DNA from: Streptomyces liliifuscus | Lineage (GTDB): Bacteria; Actinomycetota; Actinomycetes; Streptomycetales; Streptomycetaceae | Assembly: GCF_016598615.1 (NCBI RefSeq) | Contig: NZ_CP066831.1 | Coordinates: forward strand, 4,712,001 to 4,776,000 | Length of the DNA: 64,000 nt | Direction: 5' to 3' | Part shown: piece by piece, positions 33,687-42,284 of the stretch | Numbering within the stretch: the first letter of the stretch is position 1 | How the letters are laid out: each line of letters starts with the position of its first letter | Position numbers and translations under genes: made by a program | Notes under the pieces: model-generated | The model's database searches: none | What the model was told of the DNA's origin: nothing | The model's input: the letters and a program-made list of their open reading frames with translations, nothing else

Positions 33687-34415
33687 TCAGCCGTCGGGCT
33701 CCGTCAGCCGGGCGGCCGTGCGCAGCCCGGCGAGAGACAGGACGGTCGTCCGCCCGTAGCCGACCTGTATGACTCCCCGCGCGGCCAGTTCTCCGAGCAC
33801 GTGGTGCACCCGGCGCTCCCTGGCGCCGACGAGTCCGGCGAGTTCCGCCTGGGTGAGTCGTGGCCCGATCAGCACGCCGCCGTGCCGCGGCTCTCCGTAG
33901 TCCTCCACCAGGTCGACGAGGACCCGGGCGACGCGGGTCGCCACCGGACAGCCGCTGAAGTCGCCCCGGCGCCGCACCGACCACCGGTTCTTGCGCACCA
34001 GCATCCGGCTGACGGCCAGCGCCGCGGCCGGATGCCCGTCCAGGCAGTCCAGGAACTCCCGCTGTCCGATGCGCCGGGCGGTCACGGCGCCTGCGGCGGT
34101 GACGGTGGCCGACCTGGGCCGGTTGTCGAAAGCCGCGAACTCCCCGACCAGATCCCCGCCGAGCCGGATCGCCAGCAGCGCGGTGTCCCCGTCCTCGGCG
34201 GTCGCGGTGACCTTGGTGACGCCGTTGAGGAGGAGCAGTACGAACGTCTCCCGCAGGCCTTCGATCAGGAGGTGTTCGCCCGCTTCGTACGGACGTGGTG
34301 TCCCCAGGGAGAGCAGGGTCTTCGTGACGTCCGGGGAGCCGGCCAGATCGGCCAGGAACGTGCCGTGCGGCCACCGGTCGACAGCCCCCGGGCCTTCCGT
34401 GCACTTCTCCGACAT
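33687..34415 (-). CDS. Crp/Fnr-family regulator with cyclic-nucleotide-binding domain
   Basis: 242 residues. The cNMP-binding beta-roll is at about residues 30-145; its phosphate-binding cassette GGDLVGEFAAFDNRPRSATVTA keeps the Glu and Arg that hold cyclic nucleotides. The C-terminal Crp-type HTH contains LTQAELAGLVGARERRVHHVLGEL. The ATG at 34413-34415 has GGGAGG 7 nt upstream. It is transcribed toward the cyclase-like gene and after the caspase gene with a 362-bp gap, so it probably has its own promoter. A sensor role linking cyclic nucleotide to expression of the island is the natural inference. Confidence 0.85.
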   Translation of the reverse strand: MSEKCTEGPGAVDRWPHGTFLADLAGSPDVTKTLLSLGTPRPYEAGEHLLIEGLRETFVLLLLNGVTKVTATAEDGDTALLAIRLGGDLVGEFAAFDNRPRSATVTAAGAVTARRIGQREFLDCLDGHPAAALAVSRMLVRKNRWSVRRRGDFSGCPVATRVARVLVDLVEDYGEPRHGGVLIGPRLTQAELAGLVGARERRVHHVLGELAARGVIQVGYGRTTVLSLAGLRTAARLTEPDG

Positions 34416-34777
34416 CACGGCACCTCCCCACGCAACCAGGCCTTCTCCGGCATTGGCGGCGTACGGCATCGTATCCGTCGAGTGGCCAACACCCCTTTCC
34501 TTTCGCGCAAGTTGGGGCACGGCGACGGCCGCCCGGCGGGCCGGGACGGAGCCGCCGGAGTCTCCGCCCACATTCCGCACTGCTGCGGGGAGGGTGCCGC
34601 CGCGTTTGCTGCACTCTGGCTGCTCGGGGGACAGCACGGGGGCCCGGCCCGTCACAGACAGCCGGGTCCCCGTAGCTCGCACCACGGCGTGCACCGGCCC
34701 GGGACGACGACTCCAGGTCCCCCGCATCGCGCCGTCGGCGGCCGACGGGATCATGTGCCGGCCTCCCGCCGACGGGA
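34416..34777. other. 362-bp gap before the Crp/Fnr gene
   Basis: No gene is seen. It includes the Crp/Fnr ribosome site and presumably the promoter. At the far end is one copy of a 27-bp tandem duplication (34741-34767) that continues into the caspase gene end. No convincing CRP-type palindrome was found here. Confidence 0.5.
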
Positions 34778-34794
34778 TCATGCGCCGGCCTCCC
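34741..34794. repeat. 27-bp tandem duplication spanning the caspase stop codon
   Basis: Units 34741-34767 and 34768-34794 are identical except for one T/C difference. Each holds the sequence that provides the gene's TGA stop (34778-34780) in frame, so the stop codon and its surroundings are duplicated without changing the protein. Confidence 0.9.
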
Positions 34795-36649
34795 GGGGCC
34801 GGGGCAGCGCGTCGGCGTGCACGGTCCACACGCGGTAGTGGAACTCCTCGCCGACGTCCAGCCGCTGGTCCCGCACTCCGTCCCAGACCTCCTGGAGCAG
34901 TGCGCCCAGGGCGGTGTCGGTCGTCCGCGCGGACCGGTCGCGGGCCTCGCGCGAGGCGAGGCCACTGAGGTCCATCCGACGGTCGCCCACGATCAGGTGC
35001 ACCGTCTCGGGGCGGGGCCCCGACTCGGGTACGTCCGAAGGCCAGTACAGCCGCACGGGGGCGGTCGCGCGCTCGGTGTGGGGCTCCACCCGGTAGCCGC
35101 TGGGCTGGTCGTTGGTCACCAGTGCCGTGCGACCGCTCAGTCCGACGCCGATCACCCAGAAGTACAGAGGCGTGCCGGAGCGGTTGTGCACAGCGGCCCG
35201 GTAGACGTCACCGTCGTAAAAGCGCTCACCCATGGGCCTGAGCGCGCGCCAGTCGCCGTTCCCCGTGGGGCGCCGGGCCTCGAACAGGACGTCCAGCCCG
35301 GCGTCGAGGCGGCTCGGGTCCCGGGGGTCGCGCAACCACCGGACGCGTTCGCCCCTGGCCAGCTCTTCCAGGAGCGCAGTCAGCCCGGAGGCATCGGAGT
35401 ACGCCGGATCGGTCGGCCTGCGCACGGGCTGCCCCGCGCGGTCCAGTACCTCGGGCCTGCCGTCGCGGACCCGTACGACGGCGAAGGCCTTGCCGCTCGC
35501 CTCGCGTGTCTCCACCAGGCGTGGAGAGCGGGCGAGTTCCTTGCGCAGAGCGTCGGCGAACGGGCCTGCGGCGTCGATCAGCACCTGCCCCCGGTCGCGC
35601 ACCCGCACGGCGAGCGCGTACGAGCCGACCGGCACCACCGCGCTCGACAACTCGTCCGACAGCGGCCGGGGAACCGCTGCGAGCGTCACGCGCAGCACCG
35701 CGTCACCCGCGTCCATCTCCTCCACGGTCGCCGGTACGGACGTCTCCCGGCCCTCGCTCCGCGGAGTGTCGTCGGGAAACACCATCCTGACCTCGTCCTC
35801 GGGACCGAGCCCGAACAGGGCCCCGCCCGGGACGCGGAACCGGCCCTCCCGCCGCAGCAGGGGAAGCCGTTCCGGCTGGGCGGGCTCCTCCAGGGAGAAC
35901 GGCAGTCGCCCCGAGGGGCCGCCCGCGTCGGGCGACTGGAGCACCTGCTGCTCCTTGATCCGGTCGCGGGCCCGGGCCACCAGCACCGACCAGGGGACAC
36001 GGCGGCCCGCGGTGGCGTCGAGCAGATCGGCGAGGGCCGCGGTGAACACCCCCTGCCGGCCCGCCCCGGGACGGAGTTCGGCCTCGTACGCCGAGCCGTG
36101 CTGCTCGCACGCCGTCAGCCGTACGACGTTCGGCACCAGCGAGTCGTCGCGGCCGGCCAGGAGTGCCGCGCGGGCGAGCGCCGCGTCCGGGGGGACGCGT
36201 GGCAGCCGTACGGACTTCAGCGCCCACGAGCCCGATTCGTACGCCGCCTCCCGTACCGCTCCGCCCGAGTGACAGGCGTCGAGGACGCAGGTGACGTTGG
36301 GGGTGACCGCGGTGAGCGCGCGCACGGCAGCGGTGAGTTCCTCCGCGAGGTAGCCGCGGAAGTCGGTGGCGGTGCTCTCGCCCATGTCGACGGGCACCAG
36401 GTACTGCAGTCCGTCCGACAGCCCGCCGTGCCCCGAGTAGTAGACGACCGCCCCGTCACCCGGGCGGAGGTCACCCCGCAGCCGGTCCAGGGCCTCCCTG
36501 ATGTCCTCGTAGCGGGCCCGCTCCCCCGTACGGACGTCCAGGTGGGTGAAGCCGCGGTCCTCAAGGACGCGGCACATCAGCTCGACATCGGCGTGCACAC
36601 CGGTCAGACCGTAGGTCTGGGCACCGATCACCAGGGCTCTCAAGGTCAT
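34778..36649 (-). CDS. Caspase-family (peptidase C14) protein with C-terminal surface/DUF4384-like part
   Basis: 623 residues. The caspase p20-like domain covers about residues 1-230 and begins LRALVIGAQTYGLTGVHAD. The catalytic dyad is His74 (VVYYSGHGG) and Cys126 (CVLDACHSGG). After a linker rich in Arg/Pro, the last 150 residues (YRAAVHNRSGTPLYFWVIGVG...) resemble the beta domain often attached to bacterial caspase-like proteins. The ATG at 36647-36649 is two bases after the stop of the large CHAT gene, so translation is coupled. It has no signal peptide and is probably cytoplasmic. Likely an Arg-specific orthocaspase-like protease activated by an upstream signal. Confidence 0.85.
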   Translation of the reverse strand: MTLRALVIGAQTYGLTGVHADVELMCRVLEDRGFTHLDVRTGERARYEDIREALDRLRGDLRPGDGAVVYYSGHGGLSDGLQYLVPVDMGESTATDFRGYLAEELTAAVRALTAVTPNVTCVLDACHSGGAVREAAYESGSWALKSVRLPRVPPDAALARAALLAGRDDSLVPNVVRLTACEQHGSAYEAELRPGAGRQGVFTAALADLLDATAGRRVPWSVLVARARDRIKEQQVLQSPDAGGPSGRLPFSLEEPAQPERLPLLRREGRFRVPGGALFGLGPEDEVRMVFPDDTPRSEGRETSVPATVEEMDAGDAVLRVTLAAVPRPLSDELSSAVVPVGSYALAVRVRDRGQVLIDAAGPFADALRKELARSPRLVETREASGKAFAVVRVRDGRPEVLDRAGQPVRRPTDPAYSDASGLTALLEELARGERVRWLRDPRDPSRLDAGLDVLFEARRPTGNGDWRALRPMGERFYDGDVYRAAVHNRSGTPLYFWVIGVGLSGRTALVTNDQPSGYRVEPHTERATAPVRLYWPSDVPESGPRPETVHLIVGDRRMDLSGLASREARDRSARTTDTALGALLQEVWDGVRDQRLDVGEEFHYRVWTVHADALPRPREAGA

Positions 36650-36650
36650 C

Positions 36651-39600
36651 TCACACCCCCACATGGATGAACGGCGCCCAGTGATACGGGTGCCGGTCGG
36701 CCGCGGCCGGTCGCCGCGCCGTTTCGCTGTCGCGGGACGGGCCGGAGTGCTCGTCGGCGGCCCATGAGCGGGCCCGGGGACGCGGGCCGGGGTCGATCCC
36801 GGCCCGGCGGGCGAGCAGGCGGAACTCCTCGTGCCGTTCCGTGCCGGACAGGGCGCGCACCTCGCGTTGTGCCAGGGCCAGCGCGGCGCCGACGCGAGCG
36901 GCCGGGTCGTGGACGAGGTGCCGGTACATCCTGGTGATCACCAGGCAGCCGACACTGTCGTGCACCGGCCACAGCGACACCACCGCGTGCCGGGCACCGG
37001 TGATCAGGGCGGCCCGGGTCAGCCCCAGGACGTCGCCGCCCGCGGTGGCCCTGCCCCGGCCGGTGTCGCAGGCGGAGAGCACGAGAAGTTGCGGACCGCG
37101 GGCGACGGACAGGAGGTCGGCGAGGCCGAGGGAGTCGTCGCCCGCCAGCGGCAACCGGCTGCGGTTCGGGGCGAGTTCGTCGACGAGGCCGTGAGCGGCG
37201 AGATGCAGCACGTCATGGCCGGGCGCTGCCTCCAACACTCCGGCGCGGGTCGCCCCGGCACCGGTGAGCAGCCGGCTGCGGGGCAGCAGCCGGGCGATCT
37301 CCGCGGTCTCGACGGCGGTACCCGGGAGCTCCGGCAGTCCGCGGCGCGGATCGCTCGCGGGGGCGCCCACCAGGAGGGCCCCGAGTTCGGTCCACGGCCG
37401 GTCCGGCTGCTGCGCGAGTCGCCGCGTGAGCCCGGCCGCGGCGGGCAGGTACGACACCTCGTGGGCAGCACCGAGGACGTCACCGTTCCAGGGCAGCGCG
37501 TGGAACGGCAGCAGGGCGAGCGTCGCGGGCGGCACCACGATCACCCGCCGGCACTGCTGGAGCGACGCCGCGAAGGGCCGCAGCAGCCACTCGGCGAGCC
37601 GGCGCCCGTCGGCTTCCGCGGGACCGCTGCCCACCGCCGCGGCGCACCAGTCGCGGAAGCGGCGGGCGGTCGCCACCACGTGGTGGGCGAGCTTCCCGTG
37701 GTCGGGCGGACTCGTCACGTGCTCGACCAGCAGCCTGTCGCGGGTCATGGCCCAGCCGACCAGCGAGTCGTCGAAGAGGTGGTGGGCGAGCAGCACGGTG
37801 TCCAGGGGCAGCGCCTCGGCCACGGCCGCCGCGTCGGGCAGCACGTCGGCGCCGACGGCGGTGAGCGCGGCCGGAACCCGCCGCCGCACCACCGTCTCGG
37901 CGGCACCCAGCGCCTGATCCACCGCCTCGATGCGCATACGCCGCTCGGTCGCCTTCGGCTGCGCGTCCTCGGACAGCCGCTCTCCGGTGGCGGCCGCCCG
38001 GTCGCCGCGCGAACCGACCGCCTCACGGCGGATGGCGCCCACGTGCTCCTCGAACTCCGCGGCCCAGCGGACCTCGGCCGCCAACCAGTTCCTGACGGCC
38101 GTACGGTCCTCCCGGTCCGTTCCCGCGGCGTCGAGGGCGCGGACGGCGCCGAGGAACCCCGCCCGGCCCCGCTCGGCCTGCGTGAAGGCGGCGGCCTCCG
38201 CGTCCCTGCCACCGGGCAGCAGCGAGGCGATGACGGCTGCGTGGTGGAGCCCGGCCGGCACCGGGTCGTCGGCGAAGGAGGCACGCAGCGTGTCCCTGGC
38301 CAGCCTGAGACGGTGTTCCTCGTACGCGGCGAGACCGCGCGACGCGTGGTCGGCGGCGTCGCCGTAGGCGCCCTCGGCCAGTGCCAGGTCGGCCTGCAGG
38401 GCGGCGAGTTCCCACGAGTGGTCCTCGTCGGGGCCGACGACGCCGACGAGCGGCACATGCCCGCGCGCACGCTCGGGCCGGCCCAGCCGTGTCCAGAGGG
38501 CGGCCGCCTGAACGGCCGAGAGCCGTGGCTCGATCGCTCCGGCCTCGGCGCGGGCCTCCTTCCACCGGCCCAGATCGGCGAGGGCGGAACAGCGCACGAC
38601 ACCGCGGAAGATCTCGTGCGGAATCTGCCCGGCCTTGACGAGCGCCTCGCCGGCGAGGCGGTCCGCCTCCTCCTCCAGCCCCGCCGAACGGGACCGACGG
38701 GACCGGAACAGTGCCTCCTGGGCCGGGCAGGCCGCCAGATCGGAACGGAGGCCGTCGAGGACCTCCGTCAACGGCCCGGCCGCCACGAGGAGTCCACCGA
38801 TGCCGAGTGCGCGTTCGATGCGTGAGCGCGCGGCGGCCATCAGATCGGGATCCCGCGAGGCGGAGGCCTGGTCGTGGAATATCTGGGCGCTCTGGATGGC
38901 ACCGAGGCAGTGCGCGAGCTCGGGCGGCTCGCGCAGGTCGGTGCGGCGCCGGATCCGTTCGATGTGGTCCCGCTGCTCCAGGTCGGCGACGACGACGGCT
39001 GCCAGCCGGTGCCGCGCCGCCACATAGGTGCCCGCCGTCGGCGGGGCCTTCGTGTCCCCGGAGTTGTCGTCCCGGTCGGGGGTCAACAGCCGGGCCAGCG
39101 ACGCGGCACGGTCGCTGCGCACGACGTACCCCTGCGCGCTCCAGGACTCCGCCCGGTCCTGGACGAGCCGGGCCAGTCCGCGCAGCCAGGACGTGCTGCC
39201 GACTGTTCTGGCCCAGGCGACGACGGTCGCTGCGGTGTCGGCCTCGGTGCTGGATTCGGTGTCGGACTCGGTCCCGGATTCGGTGCTGGATTCGGTGTCG
39301 GTCGCGGATTCGGTGCTGGACTCGGTCCCGGATTCGGTGTCGGTCGCGGATTCGGTGCTGGACTCCGTCCCGGATTCGCTGTCGGTCGCGGATTCGGTGT
39401 CGGGCTCGGTATCGGCTGCGATCAGGTCCAGAACCTGATGGATCCGGAGCAGCGCCGCGCAGGCCCCGTCACCGGCCGCCACTGCCGCTGCGAGCGCCGC
39501 CGACACGGTCGCGCGGCATGGCTCCGCCTCGCCGCGGAGTCGGTGGATGTGCGCGAGACGCAGCAGCGCCGCGGCTCGTCCGCGCTGCGAGCCCGCCACG

Positions 39601-40580
39601 CGGTAGGCGGCTTCCGCAAGTTCGTACCGTTCGGCGGCCCGGGTCAACTGCGGAGGGGTCGGCGGGACGTGTGGCAGGCCGAGGGCGCATTGTTCCGCCG
39701 TACCAGGAGGGCCAAGTTCCCAGTCGCCCCTGAGGAGTTCGGCCAGACCGGTCGGGGCGGGGCGCCCGGAGGCGTGCCGGAGTGCCGCGTGCAGCAGCGG
39801 GACGGCCGCCTGCCGATCGCCTGCCCGGACACGCAGATCCGCGGCGAGCAGGAGATGACAGGCCACGGCCTCTTCGTGGCCGGCCTCGGCAATCGGCTCG
39901 TACAGGCCGTCGTACCACCTCAGCGGTTCGTCGATGCCCTCCGAGACGTCCCATTCCGCGCCCTCGGTCCGCGCTCCGTAGCGGGATGCGCGCTCACGCG
40001 CGGCCTGGGCGGTCATCGCGTGTCCCAGTGTCATGCGCGCGGAGAGGAGAACGGGAATGAACCGGCCGGCGAGGTGCGCGCACAGCCGCAGCCGCTCGTC
40101 GGCGACGAAGACAGGCCCCCCGGACCCCGGGGTTCCGGTTCCGGTTTCGGCCCGTAACGGTACGAGGCACGCTCCGGGCTGCCAGTTGGCGTCCATGGCG
40201 AGCCCGGCTGCCCGCATCGCACGGGTGAGTGCCTGGGACGGTGACGGTGACGGTGGCGGGTGGTCGTGGGAGGCCGAGGAGCCGACGACGCCGCCGCCGA
40301 CGACGGCAGCGGGTGACAGCCCGTCCAGGAACGCCAGGGCCCTCTTCGGTTCCCCGGCGGCGAGCGCGGCCGCCGCCGCGAGCCAGGTGTCGAAGGGCTC
40401 TCGGTGGTCGCTGTCGGATGGGCCCGGCGAGCCGGCCACGCGGCCGTTGCCCCCGTGCTCGGTCCACGTCTCGGCGGGATCGACACCTCGCTGCTCGGTG
40501 AGCAGCAGCGCGGCCAGCCGAGCGACACGGAATCCGTCCCCCATACTCCCTTCGACCCCGCCCTTCATGATCTTGGCCAC
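36651..40580 (-). CDS. Very large CHAT-domain protein with helical repeats and a Ser/Thr/Glu/Asp repeat tract
   Basis: 1309 residues, first gene of the island. Helical, TPR-like repeats run through residues about 30-900 and are interrupted at about residues 388-447 by a low-complexity T/E/S/D tract (TESATDTESGTESS-like units of 14 residues). The C-terminal CHAT domain has His1130 (VLHLAAHGLVDE) and Cys1171 (LLVLSACDTGRG). The GTG at 40578-40580 is chosen because GGAGGGGAAAGC immediately precedes it; ATGs a few codons later are possible. It is coupled to the caspase gene (stop and start 1 bp apart), so the two proteases are made together and may act in cascade. Confidence 0.82.
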   Translation of the reverse strand: MAKIMKGGVEGSMGDGFRVARLAALLLTEQRGVDPAETWTEHGGNGRVAGSPGPSDSDHREPFDTWLAAAAALAAGEPKRALAFLDGLSPAAVVGGGVVGSSASHDHPPPSPSPSQALTRAMRAAGLAMDANWQPGACLVPLRAETGTGTPGSGGPVFVADERLRLCAHLAGRFIPVLLSARMTLGHAMTAQAARERASRYGARTEGAEWDVSEGIDEPLRWYDGLYEPIAEAGHEEAVACHLLLAADLRVRAGDRQAAVPLLHAALRHASGRPAPTGLAELLRGDWELGPPGTAEQCALGLPHVPPTPPQLTRAAERYELAEAAYRVAGSQRGRAAALLRLAHIHRLRGEAEPCRATVSAALAAAVAAGDGACAALLRIHQVLDLIAADTEPDTESATDSESGTESSTESATDTESGTESSTESATDTESSTESGTESDTESSTEADTAATVVAWARTVGSTSWLRGLARLVQDRAESWSAQGYVVRSDRAASLARLLTPDRDDNSGDTKAPPTAGTYVAARHRLAAVVVADLEQRDHIERIRRRTDLREPPELAHCLGAIQSAQIFHDQASASRDPDLMAAARSRIERALGIGGLLVAAGPLTEVLDGLRSDLAACPAQEALFRSRRSRSAGLEEEADRLAGEALVKAGQIPHEIFRGVVRCSALADLGRWKEARAEAGAIEPRLSAVQAAALWTRLGRPERARGHVPLVGVVGPDEDHSWELAALQADLALAEGAYGDAADHASRGLAAYEEHRLRLARDTLRASFADDPVPAGLHHAAVIASLLPGGRDAEAAAFTQAERGRAGFLGAVRALDAAGTDREDRTAVRNWLAAEVRWAAEFEEHVGAIRREAVGSRGDRAAATGERLSEDAQPKATERRMRIEAVDQALGAAETVVRRRVPAALTAVGADVLPDAAAVAEALPLDTVLLAHHLFDDSLVGWAMTRDRLLVEHVTSPPDHGKLAHHVVATARRFRDWCAAAVGSGPAEADGRRLAEWLLRPFAASLQQCRRVIVVPPATLALLPFHALPWNGDVLGAAHEVSYLPAAAGLTRRLAQQPDRPWTELGALLVGAPASDPRRGLPELPGTAVETAEIARLLPRSRLLTGAGATRAGVLEAAPGHDVLHLAAHGLVDELAPNRSRLPLAGDDSLGLADLLSVARGPQLLVLSACDTGRGRATAGGDVLGLTRAALITGARHAVVSLWPVHDSVGCLVITRMYRHLVHDPAARVGAALALAQREVRALSGTERHEEFRLLARRAGIDPGPRPRARSWAADEHSGPSRDSETARRPAAADRHPYHWAPFIHVGV
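39241..39420. repeat. 42-bp in-frame tandem repeats inside the large CHAT gene
   Basis: Units 39307-39348 and 39349-39390 are nearly identical, and rotated or partial copies extend on both sides. Being a multiple of three, they add 14-residue blocks of Thr/Glu/Ser/Asp. This would form a flexible, highly acidic linker that could vary in length between strains. Confidence 0.9.
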
Positions 40581-41428
40581 GCTTTCCCCTCCCCCATTTC
40601 CCCTCCCCATTTCCCCGCCGCCGCATCCCCGGACCCCGACGGTAACGGCGATCAACAGGAATGCACCATGCCTGTTTCACCAACGTCAAGAACAGTAAAT
40701 TTCCGATCCACCATCCGATCGATTACGAACAATTCTTAGCAAGCGGGCAGAGAAACAAGGTAGATGGAGAAGCCGCAGGCCAAACCAGCTGTGCGACGCG
40801 GACCGGTGCGGTGCGGTGCGGCGGTGCTGTACGGCGGTGCGGTGCGGCGGTGCGGAGGCTTCACGGCCGAGCCTGCCCAACCAGACCTTTCCGACCGTCA
40901 CGGAATTTCGCCCTGCAATGGGTATCACGGGCTGCCCGAACCAATTCCGCACCAGAACTGGTTTTCCACGTGCGGCGATGATTCCAGTGTTGGCGGCGTG
41001 CGCGGCGTCGGCACCACCGGAACGGCCGTCCACGCACAGCTCGAAGCCTCCCTGCGGAACGGACGCCTCATCCACTACGGCATCAAGGCGCAGCAACAGC
41101 TGACGTTCGGCCTCGGCTCAGCTTCAGCTTCGGCTTCATGCAGAACTCGACTCGACCAGTCGGGCACTGCACGAGGCGTGAGGAGGAAGGAGCCTCCCTC
41201 CTCAGACCCACGGCCTGCCACCCTCGTCCAGCCTCCAGACACCAGCGCCCGCCTGAGTCCAGATCCGGTACCCTGTGGACCGAGCGCTCTCGGCGGGCGC
41301 TGCGGCGTGTCACGCGGTCCACCGCGCGCCTCGTCCCCGCAGCGACATGGTCCAGAACGCTCAGGGCTTGACCGCGAGACCAGGCACGATCTGTTCACCA
41401 GTTCCGTACAAGGTTTCGCACAAGCCCC
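40581..41428. other. 848-bp gene-free region between the island and the tRNA
   Basis: It includes a CGGTGCGGTG simple-sequence stretch (about 40801-40858) and a GCTTCAGCTTCGGCTTC stretch (about 41118-41136). Open frames exist on both strands but none shows domain motifs or a good ribosome site. It presumably contains the promoter of the large CHAT gene (A/T-rich near 40690-40770) and the tRNA promoter. Confidence 0.6.
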
Positions 41429-41501
41429 GCCTTCGTAGCTCAGGGGATAGAGCACCGCTCTCCTAAAGCGGGTGTCGCAGGTTCGAATCCTGCCGGGGGC
41501 A
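41429..41501 (+). tRNA. tRNA-Arg (anticodon CCU)
   Basis: Full cloverleaf. The acceptor stem is GCCTTCG (41429-41435) with CGGGGGC (41494-41500), including two G-U pairs. The anticodon stem CCGCT/AGCGG (41455-41459/41467-41471) encloses loop CTCCTAA with anticodon CCT at 41462-41464. The T arm GCAGG-TTCGAAT-CCTGC is at 41477-41493, and the discriminator is A41501. CCA is not encoded. It reads the rare AGG codon. A strong terminator follows directly. Confidence 0.95.
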
Positions 41502-41508
41502 CACGACT

Positions 41509-41550
41509 AAGGGCCAGTTCAGAGGCTTGATCCTCTGCAACTGGCCCTTT
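41509..41550 (+). terminator. Strong Rho-independent terminator after tRNA-Arg
   Basis: AAGGGCCAGTTCAGAGG pairs with CCTCTG(C)AACTGGCCCTTT with one bulged base and a 6-nt loop, ending in T residues. It is 8 bp past the tRNA. Confidence 0.9.
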
Positions 41551-41843
41551 GCTGTGATCACGGCCGCGCCACACCCGCGCCACAAGTGTCGGCTAGGCCG
41601 TGTCTCTCTGATCAGGTCAGGCCCGGGGCGCCCGGCATCGCAGGCTGATCCGAAGGACACCGTCCCAGGCGGACCGAATGCGCGGGCAAGGGCGCCGAGC
41701 CAGCCGTTGACAGCCGTTGACAGCCGTTGACAGCCGAGTTTCGTAGGCAAACCGTTGTCGGCGCGTCGTTGCCCGGTGGGCCCGTCACCCGCATCCTGAC
41801 GGCTGAGCACGATCACGATGAAGAGAATGAGGGTTTCCCGCAC
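41551..41843. other. 293-bp region after the tRNA with a 10-bp tandem repeat
   Basis: CAGCCGTTGA occurs three times in a row at 41701-41730 plus a partial copy to 41736. The part just after the terminator (cacggccgcgccacacccgcgccacaagtg) is reminiscent of sequence seen near integrated elements, but no integrase coding remnant or duplicate of the tRNA end could be found here. Confidence 0.5.
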
Positions 41844-42137
41844 ATGCAGCAGATCCCTGACCTCGGAAAGAACTCGCTCGGCAAGCCGGATCCGTGGGCC
41901 AGGGTCCGAGGGCTCGCCTGGTGGCAGTTGGTCCTCTCGATCGTGCCGATCCTCTTGCTGTCGGGCGGCGGGGCGATAGGCGGGGCCATCGGTACGGCGG
42001 GCCTCTTCGCGAACCTCTCCCTCGCCCGTAAGCCGTTCGGGACGCCGGTCAAGCTCCTGGCGATGCTGGGCGTGGTACTCGCCTCTTATCTGGGGTACCT
42101 CGTCGTGGGTCTCGCCTACAACCTGCTCAAGGGCTGA
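41844..42137 (+). CDS. Small membrane protein, unknown function
   Basis: 97 residues with two hydrophobic helices, about residues 26-56 (WWQLVLSIVPILLLSGGGAI..., Gly-rich) and 68-92 (LLAMLGVVLASYLGYLVV), preceded by a hydrophilic 24-residue N-terminus. ATG 41844 lies before the first conserved-looking segment; a GAGGG is about 15 nt upstream. No family recognised; shape resembles small DUF membrane proteins with an internal Gly-rich TM. The last codons overlap an opposite-strand protease remnant. Confidence 0.55.
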   Translation: MQQIPDLGKNSLGKPDPWARVRGLAWWQLVLSIVPILLLSGGGAIGGAIGTAGLFANLSLARKPFGTPVKLLAMLGVVLASYLGYLVVGLAYNLLKG

Positions 42138-42284
42138 CCCCCTCCGGCCGGGATTCCTGATCTCGGCGGCCTGGGCGATGGGCCCGGGGCGTCCGGCCCT
42201 GATCCGCCGGACCGCCCGCGTCCGACTTGTGGCACAGCCCCAGGGCGTGGCCCAGTTCGTGTGCCGCGGTCTGCCGACGTTTCC
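42127..42284 (-). pseudogene. C-terminal fragment of a metzincin-type zinc protease
   Basis: Minus-strand reading gives QTAAHELGHALGLCHKSDAGG, a complete metzincin motif HExxHxxGxxH, followed by about 33 residues to a TGA at 42127-42129. No start codon, signal peptide or Met-turn is present. The upstream part stops abruptly where an IS5-type transposase fragment begins on the other strand (about 42285). It is best explained as a protease gene cut by insertion and deletion. Confidence 0.6.

Noticed and set aside
33298..34965. 555-residue frame over the cyclase and Crp genes
   Set aside because: Arg/Pro/Gly-rich shadow; the true frames contain the cyclase and Crp motifs.
40686..41096. 136-residue minus-strand frame between the protease island and the tRNA
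   Set aside because: No domain motifs, no ribosome site, and half of it is translated simple-sequence DNA.
41477..41501. Attachment-site pair for an integrated element
   Set aside because: No second copy of the tRNA 3' end was found in the window and there is no integrase gene.
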